Assembly: GCA_020346805.1 (NCBI GenBank)
Contig: CP070790.1
Coordinates: 2,902,992-2,913,210 of the forward strand
Reading direction: 5' to 3'
Source: Planctomycetota bacterium
GTDB lineage: Bacteria > Planctomycetota > Phycisphaerae > UBA1845 > PWPN01
Length of the DNA stretch: 10,219 nucleotides
This document shows, piece after piece, positions 1 through 8,100 of the stretch. Every line of letters begins with the position of its first letter. Position 1 is the first letter of the stretch. Both the position numbers and the translations under genes were made by a program. The notes beneath the pieces were generated by a model that saw only the letters and a program-made list of their open reading frames with translations, was not told the origin of the DNA and did no database searches.

Positions 1-300
1 GTCCTCATCACTGTCTGGATTGGAGGGATCGCTGCCTATTACTTCCTCGACATCGTCGGGCAGACCGTCATCATCGCTGTCCTCGCCCCTGAGTGGATCA
101 GAGCCAATCCGGACCTCGTAGCCGTCCGAGAATCGATCCCCATCCGTGTCAGGATTTGCAGGGTCGGTTCCTATGCCTATCTCTCTCACATCCGACAAAT
201 CATCGTCATCCGTATCCAACAGGCCGTTTCCCTCCAAAGGGCACCCGGACAAGAAGAAAACGCTACCCAGGACAATTAACCACAAGGATCTGTTGGTCAA
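1..300 (-). CDS. Lipoprotein with TSP3-like Asp-rich calcium-binding repeats (3' end beyond window)
   Basis: The reading frame is open to the left edge, so only the first 100 residues are visible. Residues 1-20 form a lipoprotein signal peptide: Asn-Arg, a hydrophobic stretch, then the lipobox LSGC with lipidated Cys20. From residue 29 on come Asp-rich repeats of about 23-25 residues, for example IGTDPANPDTDGDRFSDG, then IGSDPLRGEDSDDDGLPDD, then IGSDPSNPDSDED. They match the thrombospondin type 3 calcium-binding pattern common in planctomycete surface proteins. I chose the TTG at 300 because it puts the lipobox at the normal distance. No clear Shine-Dalgarno precedes it. In-frame ATGs at 405 and 399 have an AAGG just upstream but would add 33-35 residues before the signal peptide. 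The protein is probably anchored in a membrane facing the periplasm or outside; the downstream domain, and so the function, is not visible. Confidence 0.75.
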   Translation of the reverse strand, partial: MTNRSLWLIVLGSVFFLSGCPLEGNGLLDTDDDDLSDVREIGIGTDPANPDTDGDRFSDGYEVRIGSDPLRGEDSDDDGLPDDVEEVIGSDPSNPDSDED

Positions 301-423
301 AACGCATTGTCGGCCCGGCTCATGTACGGAAACAGACTCATTTCGAGCTTCAATCAATAATATTGTTTTTATGGATAGTCCTCTTGATATGTTAAACATT
401 TTCATAAACCTTACAGGTTAAAA

Positions 424-444
424 TAGCGAAATCGAAACTCGCTA
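424..444 (-). terminator. Small hairpin followed by four T: weak terminator or leader hairpin
   Basis: TAGCGA (424-429) pairs with TCGCTA (439-444) around a 9-base loop. On the minus strand the stem is followed by TTTT. It could end transcripts coming from the UbiA-GT39 pair, but it lies about 270 bases past the GT39 stop and downstream of the putative lipoprotein promoter, so it may instead be a leader structure. Stem length and T tract are both marginal. Confidence 0.25.
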
Positions 445-497
445 CTTGGATTCCCTGCTCAACCGGTTATTTCTTTTTTACCAGCTTCGTTACCATT

Positions 498-527
498 ATT
501 GTATACAAACCAACATCGCGACCGCAA
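498..527 (-). promoter_or_regulatory. Possible sigma70-type promoter for the lipoprotein gene
   Basis: On the minus strand TTGCGG (522-527) and TACAAT (498-503) are separated by 18 bases. The -10 matches the consensus in 5 of 6 positions and the -35 in 3 of 6. It would give a leader of roughly 90 bases to the ATG at 405 or about 190 to the TTG at 300. Chance matches of this quality are common in AT-rich spacers. Confidence 0.28.
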
Positions 528-715
528 GCGCGGGTAGGTTAATCTCCGTGATCTGCTCCCCAGATAATTGTTCAATAATTGAGTACTTCCGACACGATAG
601 GCTCTGTCTGAAAATGAGATCAGGTTACCCAGGATGTTGCGCTACAATGCCATAAATATCCCATGGAGCGGCAATTGCTTGGCGGTATTTTATAGACTTT
701 GTCTGATTCAAAAGC

Positions 716-2302
716 TTATTGAAATCCAGAAAACTCGTAAATTTCAATTTCCATTGCATATCTCTTATGGTGTAGCGGGAATGCATGTTGCCGTGGTTCG
801 CCCAGTCGTTTAATAAGTCTTTGTACATAGTTGTCTAACAGATCCTCGGGGAAGGGAACACGGTCATCCTTAAAAACGATCAACCAGATTTGAGATCCGG
901 GCGTGCTCGCCACTTCCATAGGATCAGGAGCCCAGTGGAGGGGAACCGGCGCCAGCCTGTGGAGGTAGTACCGATGCCTGGCTCCGCTTCCTCCACGGCG
1001 ATACAAATTGTCAACGTAGGTTAATTTTGGGTTTGCTGCGTTGAAGCTTATCCATTGGTCACTTGGCCTGGTTTGCTGCGCCAACCATTGTATCACACGC
1101 CGATTTTCATAATCCGACAGACTTTTATAGGGTTGCATCACATCACGAATGATACCGCCAATAGCTATCAAAGCCATGACGATCACGGTAACACGTGCAC
1201 ATCGGAATATTTTTCGAGGAGGACGTAAAGTCTTGATCACGTTGATAAGTCCAATCCCTGCCAGTAGGCAAAAGGCAGGGGCCATATATAGCGAAAAGCG
1301 AGCACTGGTTCCGTAAGGATAGGAGTGCATAGCAGCGGCGATGAAAGTAAAGAGGAGTGGGCCAAGCAGGAGCAGCAGCATTTCACGGCTGGTTCGCCAA
1401 AGGGATACGATTCCAATGAGTACAAGAAGTGAGGTTAGGCTGCTTCCACCCTTTACTCCGCCAACCGGATAAGCCAACATATTGCCGGTGTGGACATCCA
1501 ATATCCAAATCGGCAATTTCCAGGGTTCTTTCACGGGCGGAAATCCGGCTCCCCACTCTTCAATTGTCCAGGGTGCATCGCCGGGCCAGGCGGCAGCAGC
1601 GTGTGGTTTGGCGTAGAGAAAATACATAGTGGCGAAACTCGCTATGATGCAAAGTCCATAAGCAATCCACCATCCAACAAATTTCGCCTCTTTCCGGGAT
1701 ACAACCAGGTAGGTGAGCAGAAGACCGACACCCCCCATCACAAATACCGAGGGGTAAGATAACCAGATGCTCACTACAGCAATGACAATTAATAGAATCC
1801 AGCGTTTCTTTTGATATGGCTGCTGATAGACTGCCCAGCTCAGATAGATCATAACGAGCGACACAAATAAGTCGATGGAGTAGGGTTTTACTTCCGTCGC
1901 GTGCCTTACCGGATAATAAGAAGCCGCAAATAAGGCGACCGCAAGGAGCGCGATCCATCGGTTAAAGTATTTTTCAGCGAATTGCCAAAATAGTAACATA
2001 GAAAGAACGCCGGCCAAATAAGGCAGCAGTCGCAGGGCCCATTCGGATAGCCCAAGGATTCGAGTTACGGCAAGTTCAGCCCACATGAAACCAAGAGGTA
2101 CGATCTGCCCATATTCGAGCGGAGATATCATGCCAATAAAATCACGATTGACAAAGTTCATGACCACAAAAGCCTCGTCTCCCCAGATCGGAAAGCCTAA
2201 TGCATAACGTACGGTACGCCAGATCAGATTGATAAGGAGCAGACATAAAGTGAAGCGGGCAACGGTACCGGTTCGACATCTTGGCCCAGCGCCATTTTTC
2301 AT
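716..2302 (-). CDS. GT39/ArnT-like integral membrane glycosyltransferase
   Basis: This 528-residue polytopic membrane protein of the GT-C fold probably moves a sugar from a polyprenyl-phosphate carrier to an acceptor on the outer face of the cytoplasmic membrane. After the first helix (about residues 15-35) the first external loop carries the acidic pair Asp42-Glu43 in WGDEAF, the usual GT39/PMT_2 catalytic site. The ATEVKPYS stretch at 135-142 fits the same family, in which similar sequence follows the third helix. Multiple hydrophobic segments follow to about residue 385. The last 140 residues form a soluble domain rich in Trp and Tyr. I chose the ATG at 2302 over one at 2353 because AGAGGA lies 8 bases before it and the latter would overlap the upstream UbiA gene by 47 bases. 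The stop of that gene is 4 bases away, so the two are likely translationally coupled. The sugar and acceptor cannot be told. Confidence 0.85.
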   Translation of the reverse strand: MKNGAGPRCRTGTVARFTLCLLLINLIWRTVRYALGFPIWGDEAFVVMNFVNRDFIGMISPLEYGQIVPLGFMWAELAVTRILGLSEWALRLLPYLAGVLSMLLFWQFAEKYFNRWIALLAVALFAASYYPVRHATEVKPYSIDLFVSLVMIYLSWAVYQQPYQKKRWILLIVIAVVSIWLSYPSVFVMGGVGLLLTYLVVSRKEAKFVGWWIAYGLCIIASFATMYFLYAKPHAAAAWPGDAPWTIEEWGAGFPPVKEPWKLPIWILDVHTGNMLAYPVGGVKGGSSLTSLLVLIGIVSLWRTSREMLLLLLGPLLFTFIAAAMHSYPYGTSARFSLYMAPAFCLLAGIGLINVIKTLRPPRKIFRCARVTVIVMALIAIGGIIRDVMQPYKSLSDYENRRVIQWLAQQTRPSDQWISFNAANPKLTYVDNLYRRGGSGARHRYYLHRLAPVPLHWAPDPMEVASTPGSQIWLIVFKDDRVPFPEDLLDNYVQRLIKRLGEPRQHAFPLHHKRYAMEIEIYEFSGFQ

Positions 2303-2306
2303 GGAA

Positions 2307-3296
2307 TCATTCCTCTGGGGCAATGAGGTCATGAGTGTTGCTGTGGCGATCAAACCAATTATTTACCGGCAGTTGGGGATTAATTGTTGGTTTAAACAAC
2401 CGCCTGAGCCACGGGCTATCAAGCCAAAGGCTAAAACATAAGATTGCCGTTAAAACGAAACTGGCCAGAATCATGGAACGGCTGCGCATCAATTGTTCCG
2501 GATGCTGGGCAGGGCTGTTGGGTTTCAAACCGACCCGCAGGTACAAGGCCATAAAAACCGCGAAGGGAGGAACGCACAAAACAAGCTCGAGGTGATAACG
2601 AGCTATAAAGATGCCTGCAAACATTGCGCATGCCGTTGCGTAAAACATTATGCAAACCAAAAGTCGGGCCTCGTTGTAATATTTAAAAGATGAACGATAG
2701 TCAGCCGCAAGTTGTGTATTATTAAGATACCGATATTCCGCAAGCCGCTTGACCGCCATCAAAAACGAGCCCAGTGCCCAATAGCACATCAATAGCGATA
2801 TTGGAGGACTAAGCGTGCATCCGGTTGCATACCAGCCAATGACCAGTCGTATGGGATTGTTAACCGCCTCAGAAACTACATCCAGGAAGGGTAGATCCTT
2901 AGTGCGCAGTGGCGGAATGTTATAGAGCAAACCGGCAATCAACAATAACAAGAGCGATATACCCAAATAATGGTTTATGGTAAAACCCAGTACCAGGGAG
3001 ATTAATCCCAAAGTGATCCATAGTAACCAGGCCACTTTCAGATTCACTTTTCCTGACGGTACCGCCCTGTCTTTTTTGGTGGGGTGCAAATTATCGTATG
3101 GTGCATCCAGGATCTCATTAATTACGTAATTACTCGAGGCGGCCAGACATACGGCCACAACGGCAACTGATAATGACCACACCAGAGGCCAGTCCAGTAC
3201 TGAAGGATCGGCCAGCAGAGCAAAGGCAATGCCTGGTATGATGAAAACATTCTTGAACCAGTGATCTATCCGTAAGATTTGCACATATGGCGACAT
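2307..3296 (-). CDS. UbiA-family prenyltransferase, resembling decaprenyl-phosphate phosphoribosyltransferase
   Basis: This 329-residue membrane protein belongs to the UbiA superfamily. The N-terminus LRIDHWFKN (residues 8-16) resembles the RPxQWxKN start of polyprenyl-phosphate phosphoribosyltransferases. The magnesium/diphosphate site is NEILDAPYD (60-68), a variant of NDxxDxxxD, followed by HPTKKDRAVPSG (71-82). A second polar site lies around YNIPPLRTKDLPFLD (125-139), and AVKRLAEY (181-188) matches the KRxxE stretch of the phosphoribosyltransferase group. About eight hydrophobic segments fit the family. By analogy it would load a phosphopentose onto polyprenyl phosphate to make a membrane sugar donor. 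The ATG at 3296 begins right before the conserved N-terminus and has GAGG 12 bases upstream. A longer frame to 3443 adds unconserved residues. Location directly before a GT-C gene supports a donor-then-transferase pair. Quinone-type or other UbiA substrates remain possible. Confidence 0.85.
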   Translation of the reverse strand: MSPYVQILRIDHWFKNVFIIPGIAFALLADPSVLDWPLVWSLSVAVVAVCLAASSNYVINEILDAPYDNLHPTKKDRAVPSGKVNLKVAWLLWITLGLISLVLGFTINHYLGISLLLLLIAGLLYNIPPLRTKDLPFLDVVSEAVNNPIRLVIGWYATGCTLSPPISLLMCYWALGSFLMAVKRLAEYRYLNNTQLAADYRSSFKYYNEARLLVCIMFYATACAMFAGIFIARYHLELVLCVPPFAVFMALYLRVGLKPNSPAQHPEQLMRSRSMILASFVLTAILCFSLWLDSPWLRRLFKPTINPQLPVNNWFDRHSNTHDLIAPEE

Positions 3297-3311
3297 GATA
3301 GAATGTTTCCT

Positions 3312-3439
3312 CGACGTGGCAACACACCTGCGATAATAAAAGCCGACTGCAGTATAATAACAATAAACATGTAATAGTAAACCTTGCCCATAGCAGTAAT
3401 GACAGGAAATGGGATGGGCCGGTATAACCTTTTGACACG
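3312..3439 (-). pseudogene. Possible relic of a second UbiA-type prenyltransferase
   Basis: In a minus-strand frame different from that of the intact UbiA gene, and upstream of its start, about 42 codons read like the middle of a UbiA protein. RVKRLYRPIP recalls the DxxNKPxRPIPSG stretch after the first metal site, followed by VITAMGKVYYY and a strongly hydrophobic helix (MFIVIILQSAFIIAGV). The preceding aspartate motif and the rest of the protein are absent, and the frame continues only briefly into the intact gene. Seen: the sequence. Inferred: decay from a duplicated or replaced gene. A chance hydrophobic frame is the alternative. Confidence 0.33.
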
Positions 3440-3460
3440 GCACCTGATGTCCAGTGATAC
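3432..3460 (+). promoter_or_regulatory. Possible promoter for the GT87 gene
   Basis: A perfect -35 hexamer TTGACA (3432-3437) is followed after 17 bases by TGATAC (3455-3460), a poor -10. It points toward the GT87 gene and would give a leader of about 170 bases. The -35 and spacing are good; the -10 is weak, so this is tentative. Confidence 0.27.
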
Positions 3461-3636
3461 AGACTTCTTAAGGTGGTTACCTAGTAGGCAAGTAACGATA
3501 CGGTTGTGAGATTGTTTGTTAGATCTTACAATGTTTACCAGATTATAGATTGATTTTGCTTCTGCTTTTAAGGGATGGAAGTGTTGGTTACGCTGAGACA
3601 CCACTGAAGTGATAACTGTACAACAGCACCAGAAAC

Positions 3637-4857
3637 ATGAGGATAATTAATTTGGCACTTCATCCAGAGGACAACTCTCCTGTTCCTTCCGGCAAATCAG
3701 GTCCTTGGCTCAAATGGGCGTATGGGATGTGGCTTTTTCTGGCCTTGGCGGTGAGCGTCAAGATGCTAATCACTCCCGAACTTCATACGGTCTTTCCTAA
3801 GTTCGCTGCCAGAGCGATAAATTGGTGGTCGGGTTTGCCTCTGTACGTCGAGTACGAAGGTTTAGGCCGATTCCCTTACAGCCCAACCTTTGCGATCTCG
3901 CTGACGCCTTTCGCCTTTCTGGGTAATTGTTTTGGGGCAATCTCATGGAGCTGGATGAATATCGCAGTTTATATCTGGGGACTGCAAAGACTCATACGCG
4001 ATGTATTACCCGGTGAGTGGCCGCCGGATCGCCGGGCAGCATTCCTCATGTTGGCTATGATCGGGGCAATACGCGGAGTATGGAATGCTCAAAGCAATAT
4101 ATTAATCATCGGTTTAATAATGGGCGGCGGCTCCGCCTTGATACGAAAACGATGGTGGATGGCTGCCTTCTTACTAGCCGGTCCGGTCTACCTCAAAGTA
4201 TGGCCCATTGTAGTTCCATTGCTTATATCAGCGCTTTGGCCGAGGATGTTTGCGTGGCGCTTCCTGGTAGCAATGGGAGTTGGTGCTGTCATACCATTTT
4301 TGACTCAGCCATTTGATACTGTGCTGCAGCAATACCATAATTGGTTTGCGTTATTGGTGGAAATTTCACCGGTGGTGGTATGCAGTTACCGAGATGTCTG
4401 GACGGTGTCTAATTTGCTTGATGCCCCAATTAATATCTATGCATACAGCGTAATTCAGTTATTGACTGCACTTATGGCACTCGGATGGTGTTTATGGTTA
4501 CAGCAGTCCACGCAGTCCTTACGATGGCTGTTAACCTCCGCGTTAGCAATAGGTGCTGCCTGGATGATGATCTTTGTGCCGGCGGTAGAGTACAATACTT
4601 ATGTAGTACTCGCCCCTATGGTCACTTGGGGATTGTTAACAGCTTTTGAAGAACGTCAATGGCGCGGTTTGATAAGTGTTGCTTACGCGATGACGATGAT
4701 TTTAGGAGCGGGTGCGGTCGAACGAGTGCTGATTAACTTTTCGCCTGCGGCGCTGGCAATGCTTCCCGTCGGATCTTTGTTATTTGTCATTTGGCTCATA
4801 CTATTCTTACGCAATAGAAGAAATGTATGTTTTGAAAGATCGGAGCTTTGCAATTAA
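3637..4857 (+). CDS. GT87-type (DUF2029) membrane glycosyltransferase
   Basis: This 406-residue polytopic membrane protein matches the GT87 polyprenyl-phosphate mannosyltransferase family in layout. A first helix (about 27-45) is followed by an external loop AARAINWWSGLPLYV (57-71) and RFPYSPTFA (78-86), the counterpart of the family's AxxxLxGxxLY and FxYPPxxA. WNAQSN (149-154) stands where GQxN is usual, and LKVWP (186-190) matches the KxxP site. About nine more hydrophobic segments follow. The aspartate expected before the first loop motif is not seen: the local sequence is PELHTVFPKF (47-56). The ATG at 3637 is the first start after an in-frame stop at 3613 and lacks a clear ribosome site. 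The gene is divergent from the UbiA-GT39 pair and convergent with the sulfatase gene. It probably transfers a sugar from a lipid carrier outside the membrane. Substrates are unknown. Confidence 0.8.
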   Translation: MRIINLALHPEDNSPVPSGKSGPWLKWAYGMWLFLALAVSVKMLITPELHTVFPKFAARAINWWSGLPLYVEYEGLGRFPYSPTFAISLTPFAFLGNCFGAISWSWMNIAVYIWGLQRLIRDVLPGEWPPDRRAAFLMLAMIGAIRGVWNAQSNILIIGLIMGGGSALIRKRWWMAAFLLAGPVYLKVWPIVVPLLISALWPRMFAWRFLVAMGVGAVIPFLTQPFDTVLQQYHNWFALLVEISPVVVCSYRDVWTVSNLLDAPINIYAYSVIQLLTALMALGWCLWLQQSTQSLRWLLTSALAIGAAWMMIFVPAVEYNTYVVLAPMVTWGLLTAFEERQWRGLISVAYAMTMILGAGAVERVLINFSPAALAMLPVGSLLFVIWLILFLRNRRNVCFERSELCN

Positions 4858-5137
4858 TTTTATTGCCGGTGGTAAACCGGGATCAACAATAACGCATGTA
4901 CATCAGAATGCTCTGCATAAAATACGCCTGCATGATATGCTCACACCGGCATGACTAAAGCCCGATTAATGTAGGCATTTTATGGATTGGAAAGCAGTTG
5001 AGCATTAGAACAGTTGAACAGGAGAAAATAATACGAATTCCTCTTCAAACGGCTAAGAGAACGGGGCAGGCACAATATTCCTTTGGAACAGTTGAGCCAG
5101 ACCCGGGGCACGTTTGAATTGGAATTCGTATAAATTA
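4858..5137. other. Convergent spacer between GT87 and sulfatase-GH28 genes
   Basis: This 280-base spacer has no gene. Its right half is taken by the inverted repeat at 5031-5131. The sequence CAGTTGA occurs three times (4995-5001, 5011-5017, 5089-5095), and GAACAGTTGA twice (5008-5017 and 5086-5095), the second copy inside the inverted repeat. A short CCGG...CCGG stem lies near 4865-4880. No strong rho-independent terminator with a T tract is seen after either gene. Confidence 0.5.
5031..5131. repeat. Inverted repeat with GC-rich interior, REP/MITE-like
   Basis: The arms 5031-5051 (beginning ATACGAATTCC) and 5111-5131 (ending GGAATTCGTAT) are reverse complements in 19 of 21 positions, with 59 bases between. 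Inside each arm is GC-rich sequence: AACGGGGCAGGCAC on the left and GAGCCAGACCCGGGGCACG on the right. These recall, from memory, the AACGGGGACAGGCAC and GAGCCAGTCCCCGTT ends of REP-like elements mobilised by Y1 (RAYT/TnpA-REP) transposases. The right arm ends 6 bases from the stop of the sulfatase-GH28 gene, so it may also fold in the 3' ends of the two converging transcripts. No transposase is in the window. Confidence 0.55.
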
Positions 5138-8100
5138 TCACTGTCCCGGCATTCTATTGTTTGATTCATAAAGTGCCGTCCGGGATGTGCCCGGCGCAAA
5201 ATCAAAGGCGGTTTGGGCCCGGCTGAGGTCGTTGCCGACCACGCCAACGGCTTTTGTTTCACCTTGCAGTCCGAGGAACCTGTTGGTGCCGGTGGCGGCG
5301 ATGCAACCGCGGATCAGTGCGGTCTGGACATTGTTGAGGATAATTACCGGGGCAGCGTCTTTGGTACTCTCGGCACGGAGCCCGCCCACGCTCAGATCGC
5401 GTACATCCTCGCAGAACAGTGCCGGTCTTCGGTCGTACTCGGTCCATTTCAAGCGTAGATTGCGAAACGTCAGCCCCTCGACGTGTCGGGCGTAGAAGCC
5501 GTAGGCCGGCAGCTTGCCGAACATGTTGCATTCCGGGTAGGCGTCAGGCATCTCGGGGATCTCACGATACACGTCTTCGAGTGTCCCGCCGGGGGCGACC
5601 TTGCCGTAATTTATCAGCTCAACTCCCGTGCCGAAGGTGATGGAGATGTCACTCAGGGTGAGGTCCTCGATCCGGTGTCCGGGAAGGCCGACGATACCGC
5701 AGCCAACGCTACTGGCCCCGACGGCCACGACGTTGTTAATAGTGATGTGGCGCAGTTTGCCGACAGGTGGGGTATCCATGTCGGGTCGCAACTTTCGACC
5801 GCGGTTGCCGAGACGGACGAAGATCGGGGCAACGGTTCCGCGGATGGTGATGTTGGAGACGGCCACCTGCTCGAGCGTGGCGCCGTCCACCGTTTCCAAT
5901 GCTATGCCGGCCAGACCCGACCGGGAGCCGTTAAATTGCGGTTCTGCAGGATCTACGGGCAGAACCGCGCAGTTGCTGATGGCAATGTTGCGGAAACCGC
6001 CGTGCGATTCGGTGCCGAACTTGATACCGTTGGAGTGGCTGCTGACTATGCAGTTGGTGATGGTCACGTTCTCGCAGATGCTTCCGGTTTTGCTCTTTAA
6101 GACAATAGCGTCATCGCCGGAGGTGACGCGGCAGTTGCTTATATGAACGTGGCAGCAGTTGTCGATATCCATGCCGTCGTTGAAGTGGTTACAGTGGTTG
6201 TGCACGGTTATGCCGTCGATGACGAGGTTTTCGCACTCGACATAATGCTGCATCCAGCTCGGACTATTGCGCAGGGTGACGCCTTCGATGCGAATATTGC
6301 GGCAACGAGCGAAACGGAGCATCATCCCCCGCTCTCGAGCGGCCCGCAAGACCTGCTTATTGTCCGATTCCGATTGATGGTACCCTTTTGCACGGTCTCC
6401 CTGCCCGACGATAGTGCCGCGTCCCGTGATGGCAACATGATGTACGTTTTCGGCATAGATCAGGTTGCGGTGTGACGGATAGTCCTTGATATCGATGCTG
6501 CCCAGTATAGTCGCTCCCGCATCGAGTTTTAAGGTTACGTTATTTTTCAAAACAATCGTACCCGTAAGGTAGGTGCCGGCCGATAAATATACCGTTCCCC
6601 CGCCGGCAGCTGCTGCTGCGTCAACAGCCTTTTGAATGGCCGGTGTATCTATGGTCTTGCCGTCACCGACCGCTCCGTATTGTCTAACTGAATAATAAAT
6701 ACCAGAATTTCGCGTCTTACCTTTTGACTTGTCCGAGGGTAAAGGAGCAGAATTAACCATCCGAGGTTCGGGTAGATTCTTTACCAGGGCCGCATCGGTG
6801 CGTTTTAATTCGGCTACCATCCGCTGGCGATAATCCGCAAGCGTTTGGTGGTAGGCCGGTTTCAAAGCAAGGTTTTTCAGTTCTTCGGGATCCTGCTGCA
6901 GATCGTAGAGCTCTTCGATTTCATTGGGTAGCAGAGTTCGGATGTATTTGTATCGCCCCTGGCGCAAAAAGATCCACCAGGGCACACCCAGGAAATCGGC
7001 GTCACGGGTGACGCCACGATCGGTTTGATAACCCATTTCCCAACGGGTATGTTCCAGCAGCACCGGATGGGGCCAGGATGCGTCAGGACTCTTGAGTATG
7101 GGAGTAAGGTCGTGGCCGTGCATTTTCCAGGGGGGAGAGATACCGGACAATGCGAAAAAGGTAGCAACCACATCGAGCGTACCTACCGGATGCCGGCAGA
7201 CCTTGCCCTTAGCTACTCGAGACGGCATGCGGATCATCAACGGGACGCGAAGATTGGCGTCATAGGGGGCCACCTTCCAGGCAAAACCATGCTGCCCCCA
7301 GGCCAAACCCTGATCGGAAGTAAAGACGATAAAGGTATTGTCAAGCTGGCCGGTTTCTTCGAGTACTTCCATCAGTCGCCCGACACCCTCATCAACGGCC
7401 GATACCGCCCGATTATACTGCCGCACCCATTCGGCAAGCGTTCGTTTATTTCGAACCGGCTGACCGGCTTGCGGTCCCATACCTGGTTCCCACCAACAAA
7501 GTTCATGCATGTAAGTTGGTTTGTCGGGACGGGGTGGATAAATGTCCAAAGGAACAGAAACGGGAACATTGTTATAACGATCCAGGTGTCGTTCGGCCGG
7601 TGTGTATGGACCATGAACCGCACCATAACACAACCACAGGAACCACGGTTTATCGTGATCGCGCCTAATGAACTGTTCGGCATACCGGGTGTAGTTATCG
7701 GTGGAGTAGCCGTCGACATCCCGGTAGGGACCACCGTCGAAATTAAGTTTTTGATTTTTATAGTAACCGCCGGCTTTTTTCGGCACGGCATGATTCCACA
7801 CCGCCGAGTAATCCCAGTCACGGCCATGTCCGGCATCTTCTGAAAGATGCCACTTACCGATAAAGCCTGTGCGGTATCCCGCTTTGCGGAATTCCACCGG
7901 CCAGAAACGACAGACCTTGGGATCGTATCGGCTGTAAGGGTTTTCGCGCACTTTTAGTCCGCGGATGCCATGGGGATGAAGCCCGGTTAATACGGTAGCC
8001 CGGCTCGGCAAGCACCAGGCACCGGCAGGATAGGCGGCTGAAAAACGCAGGCCTTCATCTGCCAAGCGGTCGAGATTGGGAGTCTTGATCCACCGATGAG

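Larger units (their letters stand above)
406..715. other. Gene-free spacer between lipoprotein and GT39 gene
   Basis: I see no convincing gene here. Both strands carry only short frames without recognisable motifs, and base composition is AT-rich. The spacer contains a possible minus-strand promoter (498-527), a small hairpin (424-444), and a near-perfect AT-rich palindrome AATTGTTCAATAATT at 566-580 with one G-T wobble, which could be an operator half-site pair or chance. Confidence 0.5.
3297..3636. other. Divergent spacer between UbiA and GT87 genes
   Basis: This 340-base spacer separates divergently transcribed genes and should hold promoters for both. It contains a possible plus-strand promoter (3432-3460), a weak minus-strand candidate (TTTACT at 3376-3381, 19 bases, TATACT at 3351-3356), and a short frame resembling a UbiA relic (3312-3439). 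Beyond these I see nothing. Confidence 0.5.

Noticed and set aside
1..270. CRISPR-like or simple DNA repeats in the lipoprotein region
   Set aside because: The periodicity is at protein level (Asp-rich repeats); the DNA copies differ too much and are contiguous coding sequence.
446..655. Plus-strand open frame of 69 codons in the left spacer
   Set aside because: It has no ribosome site and no recognisable motif, and its Cys- and aromatic-rich composition is unlike the neighbouring genes; most likely chance.
2303..2353. Longer N-terminus for the GT39 protein
   Set aside because: Starting at 2353 would overlap the UbiA gene by 47 bases, and the added residues are not membrane- or family-like; the ATG at 2302 has a good AGAGGA site.
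3297..3443. Longer N-terminus for the UbiA protein
   Set aside because: The 49 added residues are Cys/Tyr-rich and precede the normal family start; the ATG at 3296 fits the family length.
5483..6100. Plus-strand open frame of 205 codons
   Set aside because: It lies wholly opposite the GH28 half of the fusion gene, where high G+C lengthens antisense frames; its Val/Ala/Asp/Gly-rich content mirrors the sense repeats and shows no domain.
7025..7843. Plus-strand open frame of 272 codons
   Set aside because: It is antisense to the conserved sulfatase sequence, and no family motif or plausible ribosome site supports it.
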